Origin: a bacterium
GTDB taxonomy: Bacteria; JACRDZ01; JAJRWM01
DNA: 6,314 nucleotides
Assembly (NCBI GenBank): GCA_024276815.1
Contig: JAJRWM010000147.1
Coordinates: 1-6,314 of the forward strand
Reading direction: 5' to 3'
Each line of letters opens with the position of its first letter. The first letter of the stretch is position 1. Made by a program: the position numbers and the translations under genes. Shown here one piece after another: positions 1 through 5,425 of the stretch. The notes under the pieces were generated by a model. It was not told the DNA's origin and did not search any database. It saw only the letters and a program-made list of their open reading frames with translations.

Positions 1-849
1 TATCATTTCTTACGGAATAATGACAAAGGTAAAGCCGTAAAATTATTAATAGAGTTATATCGAAACAAGGCGGGCGGGGAAGTCCTCAGCGCCGCTGTGG
101 GAGACAGCCCCAACGATTTATCGATGCTGGAAACGGTCGATTATCCCGTGCTGGTCCAAAAGAATAATCGGGAATTTGACAAGCGGGTTAACCCGGCCAA
201 TCTTCACAAAATCAAGCAGCCAGGCCCCTTGGGCTGGAACGAGGGAATCCTTGGTTTGCTGGACCGCTTCACTGAAATTCCGCTCATCCTGGCTTCCCAG
301 TCACCCCGCCGGGCCGCTCTCCTGAAAAAGGCCGGTGTTAATTTTGAGGTTATTGTCAGCGAGATCAAAGAAGATATTCCGCCCGCTGCCACGCCGGTAC
401 AAGCGGCCGAACATCTGGCCTGGTTAAAAGCCCGGGCCGTCGCTGAAAAACATCCGGACCGCTGGGTCCTCGGGGCTGATACTATCGTTGTGCTGAATAA
501 TAAAATTTTTGGCAAACCTCATGATGAAAAAAACGCTTTGGGTATGCTTCGGCGGTTGAACAATCAAAGCCACGACGTGATTACCGGAGTCTGTTTCATG
601 AATCCGGGGGGGCAAACCAATCATATTTTCTCGGAAAAATCGGTGGTTGTCTTTAAAAACAACAGCGGGGAACAGTTGGCGGATTATGTTGCGACCGGCG
701 AGTGTCTGGACAAAGCCGGCGGCTACGCGATCCAGGGGCAAGGCGCCGCCCTGGTAGATCATATTGAGGGAGAACTTAACAATATCATCGGGTTACCCAC
801 CGGCAGCGTGAAGTTCCGGACAATTTTGACAACCATCAGGAGGGCTTGA
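1..849 (+). CDS. Mannosyl-3-phosphoglycerate phosphatase-like (HAD) C-terminal half fused to Maf nucleotide pyrophosphatase; 5' partial
   Basis: Frame 1 is open from the first base to the TGA at 847-849, giving 282 visible residues; the start lies outside the window. Visible residues 1-90 match the end of the HAD-IIB mannosyl-3-phosphoglycerate phosphatase family: NNDKGKAV (6-13, with the HAD motif III lysine), GDSPNDLSML (34-43, motif IV metal-binding aspartates) and PGPLGWNEG near 74-82. That family dephosphorylates mannosyl-3-phosphoglycerate to the compatible solute mannosylglycerate. Residues 93-282 form a full-length Maf domain (usual size about 190): LASQSPRRAALL (97-108), GADTIVV (158-164), GKPHDEK (171-177), GECLDKAGGYAIQGQG (233-248) and NNIIGLPTGSV (260-270). 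Maf proteins are cytosolic pyrophosphatases that hydrolyse non-canonical or methylated NTPs and are linked to septum control. No stop separates the two parts. The GTG at 97 is an internal valine codon of the HAD domain, not a start. Domain calls are firm; activity of the fusion is inferred. Confidence 0.9.
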   Translation, partial: YHFLRNNDKGKAVKLLIELYRNKAGGEVLSAAVGDSPNDLSMLETVDYPVLVQKNNREFDKRVNPANLHKIKQPGPLGWNEGILGLLDRFTEIPLILASQSPRRAALLKKAGVNFEVIVSEIKEDIPPAATPVQAAEHLAWLKARAVAEKHPDRWVLGADTIVVLNNKIFGKPHDEKNALGMLRRLNNQSHDVITGVCFMNPGGQTNHIFSEKSVVVFKNNSGEQLADYVATGECLDKAGGYAIQGQGAALVDHIEGELNNIIGLPTGSVKFRTILTTIRRA

Positions 850-931
850 TCCCGTGGCTGAATCAGGTGATTGCTTCCCAGCCGTTCAAAGATGATGAAC
901 TTTCCATTAGTAAATTATAATTAAAATATTA

Positions 932-937
932 TATAAT
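932..937 (+). promoter_or_regulatory. Putative -10 box upstream of the GAF-HD-GYP gene
   Basis: A perfect TATAAT sits in an AT-rich stretch (about 911-940), 29 bases before the ATG at 967. No good -35 hexamer is found 16-18 bases upstream (AGTAAA at best), so this could be an activator-dependent promoter or chance AT-richness. It suggests that the HD-GYP gene starts its own transcript rather than relying only on the upstream Maf fusion gene. The rest of the 850-966 gap holds no convincing gene or terminator. Confidence 0.4.
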
Positions 938-966
938 GAGAAAACTGATTTCCAATCGAGGTTGTC

Positions 967-2184
967 ATGCAGACTGAGGATTTACAAAAACAGATTATAA
1001 AGCTTAACAAAATCGGTATTGCCTTAACCAGTGAACATGACCTGGATCAATTAATGTTTTTAATTGTCAGCGAGGCCAGGGATTACACCAATTGCGACGC
1101 CGGCAGTCTTTATATTCGCGAAGACGATAACTTGATCTTCATGGTGAGCCAGAACGATACCTTGGCCCGGCGCACTGGGGTTGATGACGAGCAGGTGATG
1201 TTCAAACCCTTTTCAATTCCCCTGACCAGGGAGAGTGTGGCCGGCTATACCGCCTTAACCGGGGAGATTATTAATATTGAGGACGCCTACCTCATTCCGC
1301 CGGAAAAAGACTATAAAATAAACCGGGAGTTTGATCGAAGAAATAATTATCGAACCAAGTCGATTATGTCGGTGCCTTTGATCGATAACGAGGGAAAAGT
1401 GATTGGCGTGCTTCAGTTAATAAACGCTCTTGACGATAAACAAAATGTGATAACGTTTCCCAAGGAATCAGAAAACCTGGTTAAGTCTCTGTCTTCTCAA
1501 GCCGCGGTGGCTATCAAAAACGCGCAGTTAACCAAATGTTTGAAGAAAGCGCATTACGACACCATCTTTCGCTTAAGCGCGGCGGCGGAATATCGCGACC
1601 TGGACACCGCCCAGCATATCCGGCGCATGAGCAGCTATTCCGGGCTGATCGCCCAGGGGATGGGTTTTTCCAAGTATGATGTTGAAATGATCGTTAACGC
1701 TTCCCCCATGCATGATGTCGGCAAGTTGGGAATTCCCGACTCCATCCTGCTTAAACCGGGTAAATTGACGGCGGAGGAATTCAAGATAATGGAATCTCAT
1801 ACCACGATGGGGTCCAGTATTCTGGCTAATTCAGATTCGGAGTTGATGAAGAAATCCGAGCTGATCGCCATCTCTCACCATGAAAAGTTTGATGGTTCCG
1901 GGTATCCCAACAAGCTTACCGGCGAAGACATTCCCATTGAGGGGCGGGTCTGCGCCCTGGCTGACGTGTTCGACGCTCTTTCCTCGCCCCGGTGTTATAA
2001 ACCGGCGTTCCCGTTAGAAAAAGTTCTGAGCATTATTGAAGAAGGGCGGGGAACTCATTTTGACCCCCGGGTTGTCGACGCTTTTCTCGACAATCTGGAC
2101 GACGCTCTTGAGATAAAAGAGTTATACCAGGACGAAGAAGAGATGACCGGGGAAGAGGCGCCGCGAGATATTAAAGCCAATTAA
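967..2184 (+). CDS. GAF-HD-GYP domain protein, predicted cyclic-di-GMP phosphodiesterase
   Basis: This 405-residue protein has no signal peptide or membrane segment, so it is probably cytosolic. Residues about 10-187 form a GAF sensor domain, including YRTKSIMSVPLID (128-140) and a following GVLQLIN strand. Residues about 195-385 form an HD-GYP domain with its metal and signature residues visible: H217, MHDVGKLGIPD (248-258; HD pair at 249-250), H278, HHEKFDGSGYP (304-314), ADVFDALSS (332-340) and GTHFDP (362-367). HD-GYP enzymes hydrolyse cyclic-di-GMP to pGpG or GMP, and the intact motif set argues for an active enzyme. The acidic tail (388-398) is outside known domains. The ATG at 967 is preceded by GAGGT at 958-962 with a 4-base spacer. 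The GAF ligand is unknown; it may be a small molecule or a cyclic nucleotide. The next gene lies 164 bases downstream on the same strand and may be co-transcribed. Confidence 0.93.
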   Translation: MQTEDLQKQIIKLNKIGIALTSEHDLDQLMFLIVSEARDYTNCDAGSLYIREDDNLIFMVSQNDTLARRTGVDDEQVMFKPFSIPLTRESVAGYTALTGEIINIEDAYLIPPEKDYKINREFDRRNNYRTKSIMSVPLIDNEGKVIGVLQLINALDDKQNVITFPKESENLVKSLSSQAAVAIKNAQLTKCLKKAHYDTIFRLSAAAEYRDLDTAQHIRRMSSYSGLIAQGMGFSKYDVEMIVNASPMHDVGKLGIPDSILLKPGKLTAEEFKIMESHTTMGSSILANSDSELMKKSELIAISHHEKFDGSGYPNKLTGEDIPIEGRVCALADVFDALSSPRCYKPAFPLEKVLSIIEEGRGTHFDPRVVDAFLDNLDDALEIKELYQDEEEMTGEEAPRDIKAN

Positions 2185-2230
2185 GTTCGACTTTATGTGT
2201 TCTGTTCACGGAGATTGTCAGTTAGAACGC

Positions 2231-2250
2231 GTTACGCCCGGCGGCGTGGT
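2231..2250 (+). other. Small GC-rich hairpin between the HD-GYP and MBL genes
   Basis: ACGCC (2234-2238) and GGCGT (2243-2247) form a perfect 5-bp stem around the tetraloop CGGC. Three further G-U pairs could extend it to 2231-2250 in RNA. No T-run follows directly, so it is not a classical intrinsic terminator. It could modulate readthrough or mRNA stability between the two genes. Confidence 0.4.
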
Positions 2251-2252
2251 TT

Positions 2253-2285
2253 GTCATTGCGGGTCGTTTCACTCCTTGCGATGGC
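2253..2285 (+). repeat. Degenerate REP-like inverted repeat (GTCATTGCG type)
   Basis: GTCATTGCGGG (2253-2263) can pair along its whole length with CTTGCGATGGC (2275-2285), using four G-U pairs, around an 11-base loop. The GTCATTGCGAG...CGCAATGAC pattern is a familiar dispersed palindrome in many bacterial genomes, and this looks like a decayed copy. It lies only 63 bases before the next gene's ATG, so it may also act on its transcript. The 2185-2348 gap otherwise contains no supported gene. Confidence 0.5.
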
Positions 2286-2348
2286 ATTATACCTGTTCGT
2301 AATTTGTTTAACATGTCGGCGCCGGGGGTAGGGCGGCTTGGAGTATTT

Positions 2349-3191
2349 ATGAAAATAGAGTTTTGGGGCACCCGGGGATCAATACCTTCGCCCGGTCCGG
2401 ACACCATTAAATATGGCGGGAATACGCCTTGTGTCGCCGTAACCCTGGAGGACGGCGCTCTGCTCATCCTGGACGCCGGCACCGGGATCAGGAAACTGGG
2501 CCTGGAACTGGAAAAAAACAATCAGACAATCAAAGGTAATATTTTTATCACCCATTCTCACTGGGATCATATTCAGGGGGTTCCTTTCTTCACGCCGGCC
2601 TACCGTGAGGGCAATGAGTTCAACATTTTAGGTTGCGCCAGCGTTAATCAGCAAATTCAGAAGAGTCTTTCCGACCTGATGCTCAGCCCTTATTTTCCGG
2701 TCAGTTTTGAAACGCTGAAAGCGACCATGAATTTTATCGACCGTGACCACGACGCGTTGGAGGTTCATAACGCCAAGGTCGAGTTAATCACGATTAATCA
2801 TCCCGGTGATGGTCTTGGTTTCAGGATCACGGAAAACGGCAAGGTCTTCGTGTTTTTAACGGATAATGAGTTGAACTCGCCGCAGTTTAATAAAACGTCT
2901 TACGGCGATCAGGTTGAGTTCTGCCGGGGCGCGGACCTGTTGGTTCACGACGCTATGTATACCAGGGAAGAATGGCAAGAGAAGCGGGGCTGGGGTCATT
3001 CTTATTATGTTGACGCGTTGCATTTGGCGATTGACGCCGGCGTAAAGCAACTGGCGTTGTTTCATCATGAACCGGAGCACAATGACGAGGCGATAGATAA
3101 TATTGTGGCTGACTGTCAGCGTATCCTCAGGAAGAAAGGTCTTTCTCTGACTTGCTTCGGCGCCCGGGAAAATCAAATCATTGAATTATAA
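2349..3191 (+). CDS. Metallo-beta-lactamase-fold hydrolase (PhnP / cyclic phosphodiesterase-like)
   Basis: This 280-residue cytosolic protein has an MBL fold of the COG1235 kind, a group that includes the cyclic phosphate phosphodiesterase PhnP and the WalJ/YycJ proteins. Metal-binding motifs are complete: HSHWDH (69-74), H151 in NHPGDGLGFRI, D172 in the LTDNE segment, HD (200-201), H217 in GWGHS and HH (239-240) in LFHHEP. The N-terminus MKIEFWGTRGSIPSPG is the usual family start. An in-frame TTG at 2304 would add 15 residues, but ATG 2349 is preferred because GGAG (2340-2343) lies 5 bases upstream and the family sequence begins there. It follows the HD-GYP gene on the same strand, and members of this family often occur near two-component or cyclic-nucleotide signalling genes. 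The substrate is unknown; a phosphodiester is the reasonable guess. Confidence 0.88.
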   Translation: MKIEFWGTRGSIPSPGPDTIKYGGNTPCVAVTLEDGALLILDAGTGIRKLGLELEKNNQTIKGNIFITHSHWDHIQGVPFFTPAYREGNEFNILGCASVNQQIQKSLSDLMLSPYFPVSFETLKATMNFIDRDHDALEVHNAKVELITINHPGDGLGFRITENGKVFVFLTDNELNSPQFNKTSYGDQVEFCRGADLLVHDAMYTREEWQEKRGWGHSYYVDALHLAIDAGVKQLALFHHEPEHNDEAIDNIVADCQRILRKKGLSLTCFGARENQIIEL

Positions 3192-3224
3192 TTACCCCTT
3201 TAAAATATCCACCCTCTGACCATG

Positions 3225-3315
3225 CTGGAGCAAAGTGCGACCAAGCGAACGAACTCCAGTCGGATTGACACCGTTTAATAAACAGACTCGTTGCAATCAA
3301 AGGTAACGTCCTTTG
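3225..3315 (+). other. Two hairpins in the convergent gap after the MBL gene
   Basis: CTGGAG (3225-3230) is an inverted match to CTCCAG (3254-3259) around a 23-base loop. CAAAGG (3298-3303) pairs perfectly with CCTTTG (3310-3315) around a 6-base loop. Neither is followed by a T-run, so neither is a clear intrinsic terminator. The 3192-3330 stretch contains no convincing ORF or RNA gene. These may simply be 3' UTR structures of the MBL transcript. Confidence 0.3.
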
Positions 3316-3330
3316 CGATCAGGCATATTT

Positions 3331-3387
3331 AAGTTTTTGCAGGGGGTTATAGGGGGACGGTTTTTTTTCTAAAAAGAGTCCCCCTAA
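3331..3387 (+). repeat. Palindromic repeat element, copy A; possible bidirectional terminator
   Basis: A 57-base unit begins AAGTTTTTGCAGGGGG and contains a strong hairpin. AGGGGGAC (3351-3358) pairs perfectly with GTCCCCCT (3378-3385), and the 19-base loop is itself T-rich then A-rich, so the stem can continue as TTTTT/AAAAA. It sits between two converging genes, 13 bases past the end of the ATPase gene, where a bidirectional terminator would be expected. A related unit in the opposite orientation lies at 6260-6310. The sequence type (GGGGGAC...GTCCCCC around a T/A core) resembles REP/MITE-type dispersed palindromes. Confidence 0.6.
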
Positions 3388-3399
3388 CAAAATTTACCC

Positions 3400-4587
3400 T
3401 TATTTTTTAACGATCTTGACGTTGCGGTGACGACAATAAGGGCAGACTTTCCATTGAGGATCAAGGACTCTGCCGCAGTTAAAACAATTGTTGACCAGGT
3501 TGTAGTTACAGTTGGGGCAGACCACAAACTCAGGCAGGACACTGTTCTTGCAGCGGGGACAAAGAGACTGCAACTCAACCTGGAACATAATAATCCGAAT
3601 AAGTTCTTCCGGAGTGGTTAAACCCTCCCGGGCTTTGGCCAGGCCGTCTTCAGCCAGAGTCCGCATCCCCTGCTGGATCGCCTTGTTCCTGATTTCCGCT
3701 TCGCCGGGCACGGACTGGTTCAGCATTTCCTGGATCTCGGGAGTTAACGGCAGCATTTCATAAATACCAATCCGCCCGCGGTAGCCGCTGCCGCCACAGT
3801 AATTACAGCCCTTGCCGTGGTAAAACTGGTAATCTTTCCGGTCGGTCGGTAAATTCAACTTGCTCAGGACTTCAGGGGTGGGAGTATGCTCTTCCGTGCA
3901 GCGGGGACAGACCTTTCTCACCAGGCGCTGAGCGACAATGCCGTTTAGCGAGGAAGCGATAATATACTGCGGCACTCCGATATTAACCAGCCTGGTGATA
4001 GCGCTGGGAGCGTCGTTGGTATGCAGCGTGCTGAGCACCAGATGCCCGGTCAGAGCCGACTGGCAGGCGATTTCAGCGGTTTCGAGGTCCCGTATTTCTC
4101 CGACCATGATGACATCAGGGTCCTGACGTAAAATTGATCTGAGACCGCTGGCGAAGGTCAGACCGGCTTTTTCGTTGACCTGAACCTGGTTGATGTTTTC
4201 CATGTTATATTCAATCGGGTCCTCCACGGTTATGATATTCTTCACGTCGTCCTTAATCTGGTTGATGACAGCGTAAAGGGTGGACGACTTACCGCTGCCG
4301 GTGGGGCCGGTTACCAAAATCATACCCTGCGGCCGGTTAACCATGGTCAGCAAAAGATCGTGCGCCCGCTGTTCAAGCCCGATACTGTCCAGGGTGAAAA
4401 CGGCGTAGGCCTGATCCAGGATCCGGATTACAGCCGCCTCGCCGTGCTGAGTGGGTAAAGTCGATATCCGCAAGTCAATGTCGCGTTCCCTGGCCCGGAT
4501 CTTGATGCGGCCGTCCTGGGGGACCCGCTTCTCGGCGATATCCAGTTGGGCGACGATCTTGATGCGCGAAACGATAGGCCCCTGAAC
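3400..4587 (-). CDS. C-terminal part of the GspE/PilB ATPase: catalytic domain plus extra double zinc ribbon
   Basis: Directly after the TAG the same frame reads VQGPIVSRIKIVAQLDIAEK, which completes the N2E subdomain, then the RecA-like ATPase. Codons counted from ATG 5283: Walker A GPTGSGKSST (326-335), Asp box TVEDPIE (352-358), Walker B DPDVIMVGEIRD (388-399) and His box LSTLHTNDA (417-425). The CxxC pairs at 459/462 and 493/496 are the family's tetracysteine zinc site. The normal family end is around TPEELIRIIM. After it come four more CxxC pairs (575/578, 589/592, 600/603, 614/617), a double zinc ribbon, and a basic tail. There is no plausible independent start: the first candidate is TTG 4473, inside a conserved strand and without a good ribosome-binding site. 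This part is therefore probably expressed only by reading through the TAG. Confidence 0.85.
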   Translation of the reverse strand, partial: VQGPIVSRIKIVAQLDIAEKRVPQDGRIKIRARERDIDLRISTLPTQHGEAAVIRILDQAYAVFTLDSIGLEQRAHDLLLTMVNRPQGMILVTGPTGSGKSSTLYAVINQIKDDVKNIITVEDPIEYNMENINQVQVNEKAGLTFASGLRSILRQDPDVIMVGEIRDLETAEIACQSALTGHLVLSTLHTNDAPSAITRLVNIGVPQYIIASSLNGIVAQRLVRKVCPRCTEEHTPTPEVLSKLNLPTDRKDYQFYHGKGCNYCGGSGYRGRIGIYEMLPLTPEIQEMLNQSVPGEAEIRNKAIQQGMRTLAEDGLAKAREGLTTPEELIRIIMFQVELQSLCPRCKNSVLPEFVVCPNCNYNLVNNCFNCGRVLDPQWKVCPYCRHRNVKIVKK

Positions 4588-4590
4588 CTA
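4588..4590 (-). other. In-frame TAG codon within the ATPase gene
   Basis: The plus strand reads CTA here, TAG on the coding strand, between AAA (Lys231) and GTT (Val233). The site is between the N2E strands, where homologues usually carry a polar residue. One base change from GAG, AAG or CAG would create it. It could be a nonsense mutation, a base-calling error, a pyrrolysine codon or a suppressed amber codon. The other genes ending in this window stop with TGA (847-849, 5428-5426) or TAA (2182-2184, 3189-3191, 3402-3400). Confidence 0.9.
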
Positions 4591-5283
4591 TTTGGGCAAA
4601 TTAAAGATTGTTTTAAGCAGACCGTCTATCCGGAACCGGACCTGAACGTCGTTTTCCCGAGGCTCGATGTGGATATCGCTGGCTTTAGTGTCAACCGCCT
4701 TGTGTAATATCATGTTGAGCATCCGAACGATAGGCGCCATCTCGCTGCGTTTTTTCAGGTCCTGGATTTCTTTGTCGTCGAGGTCTTTACTCTCGGCGAC
4801 GATTTCGATATAAGCATCGTCGCCTATGCGTTGCAGAGTTGTTTCAACATTTTCCGGCAGGTGATAATTTTTGGTAATAGCGCTCATAATGGCGTTTTCC
4901 AAGGCGGCTACCGGGCGGATCTCCAGGTTCGCCGCGAACTTTAAATCTCTCAACGCGTCAAAATCCATGGGATCGGACATGGCGACCCAAAGTTCTTTGT
5001 CTTTCAGCCGGAAGGGCATAACCAAATACTTTCGCACAATATCAACCGACACTTTGGCGACAGCTTCTTTTTCTATTTTTTCCTCATTTAAGTTAACGAA
5101 GGGGATTTTGAGCTGATAAGCGACTGTCTGGGCTATATCCTGTTCCGAAGCGAGGTCTAGTTGAATCAGGACTTTTCCCAGTTTGATGTTATCTTTTTTC
5201 TGTATTTTGAGGGCTAATTTAAGCTGCTCTTCCGTAATCAGGCCTGATTCAACCAGCAGTTCGCCCAGTCTTTTTTTGACCAT
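4588..5283 (-). CDS. N-terminal part of the GspE/PilB ATPase: MshEN domain plus start of the N2E domain
   Basis: The 231 residues ahead of the TAG contain an MshEN (T2SSE_N) domain at about 1-145. Two 24-residue motifs are visible, RLGELLVESG...KIQ (5-28) and KLGKVLIQLD...AYQ (34-57), separated by exactly five residues. This is the arrangement by which MshEN domains bind cyclic-di-GMP. Residue D43 replaces the usual Gly/Asn in the second motif. A short charged linker (about 160-180) leads into EMAPIVRMLNMILHKAVDTK and ASDIHIEPRENDVQVRFRIDG (181-221), the beginning of the N2E ATPase subdomain. The fragment stops in mid-subdomain at NLPK. If translation truly ended at the TAG, the product would lack the Walker motifs and could not hydrolyse ATP, though it might still bind the nucleotide signal. 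Confidence 0.85.
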   Translation of the reverse strand: MVKKRLGELLVESGLITEEQLKLALKIQKKDNIKLGKVLIQLDLASEQDIAQTVAYQLKIPFVNLNEEKIEKEAVAKVSVDIVRKYLVMPFRLKDKELWVAMSDPMDFDALRDLKFAANLEIRPVAALENAIMSAITKNYHLPENVETTLQRIGDDAYIEIVAESKDLDDKEIQDLKKRSEMAPIVRMLNMILHKAVDTKASDIHIEPRENDVQVRFRIDGLLKTIFNLPK

Positions 5284-5301
5284 CGTTTCCCTTGTCAAGA
5301 C

Positions 5302-5321
5302 AAACCATAACAAAATGGTTT
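5302..5321 (-). other. Inverted repeat in the leader of the ATPase gene
   Basis: AAACCAT (5302-5308) and ATGGTTT (5315-5321) are perfect 7-bp inverted arms around a 6-base spacer. The inner edge is 19 bases upstream of the ATPase start codon. It could be an operator half-site pair or an mRNA hairpin close to the ribosome-binding site. No regulator is identified. Confidence 0.4.
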
Positions 5322-5348
5322 TAATGTTGTCGCTGGAACCTATACAAT

Positions 5349-5354
5349 ATTATA
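5349..5354 (-). promoter_or_regulatory. Putative -10 box for the ATPase gene
   Basis: TATAAT on the minus strand lies about 65 bases upstream of ATG 5283, in the 142-base gap after the DUF3786-like gene. The nearest -35-like TTGATT (5384-5379) is 24 bases away, too far for a standard sigma-70 promoter, so the -35 is weak or absent. An AT-rich stretch alone could explain the match. If it is real, the ATPase gene has its own transcript in addition to possible readthrough from upstream. No clear terminator is visible between the two minus-strand genes. Confidence 0.35.
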
Positions 5355-5425
5355 TATATCCATTATTCGGAAAATGTAAATCAACTTTTTTCTGTTACGG
5401 CCGCGAGCGGAACAAACGCAAAGCG

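Larger units (their letters stand above)
3400..5283 (-). pseudogene. GspE/PilB-type secretion/pilus ATPase, full frame interrupted by one in-frame TAG
   Basis: Read from ATG 5283 to TAA 3402-3400, this is a single frame of 627 residues whose only interruption is TAG at codon 232. There is no frameshift, and sequence on both sides of the stop fits the GspE/PilB (COG2804) family at the right spacing. The family consists of hexameric cytoplasmic ATPases that drive assembly of type IV pili or the type II secretion pseudopilus. The start ATG 5283 is chosen because MVKKRLGELLVESGLI is the standard family N-terminus and AAGGGA lies just upstream; a TTG at 5313 would add 10 unlikely residues. Usual length is about 560-570, and the excess is mainly a C-terminal zinc-ribbon extension. 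It is marked pseudogene because of the stop, but a recoded TAG or a sequencing error would make it a normal gene. Whether it serves pili or secretion cannot be decided here, as no other pil or gsp gene is visible. Confidence 0.8.

Noticed and set aside
97-99. GTG as the start of the Maf fusion gene
   Set aside because: It is a valine codon inside the HAD motif IV region; the frame is open to base 1 and the upstream residues (NNDKGKAV) belong to the same domain.
846-920. Short frame after Maf (TTG 846, ending TAA 918-920, about 24 residues) and a GTG-started 13-residue frame at 854-895
   Set aside because: AGGAGG at 838-843 is a good ribosome-binding sequence, but both frames are very short with no recognisable family; they could be remnants of a lost gene, which cannot be shown here.
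2195-2302. A 35-codon Cys/His-rich ORF on + between the HD-GYP and MBL genes
   Set aside because: It has no ribosome-binding site and overlaps two hairpins including the REP-like palindrome; the cysteines are probably by-products of GC-rich repeat sequence.
2304-2348. TTG 2304 as the start of the MBL gene
   Set aside because: The extra 15 residues are not typical of the family and no ribosome-binding site precedes the TTG, whereas GGAG stands 5 bases before ATG 2349.
3192-3330. tRNA or small RNA gene in the convergent gap
   Set aside because: The hairpins do not form a cloverleaf and there is no T-loop (GTTCGA-type) motif or CCA end; no promoter points into the gap.
3384-4126. Several smaller open frames on both strands across the ATPase gene
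   Set aside because: They are shadows of the ATPase frame, with no recognisable domains and no ribosome-binding sites.
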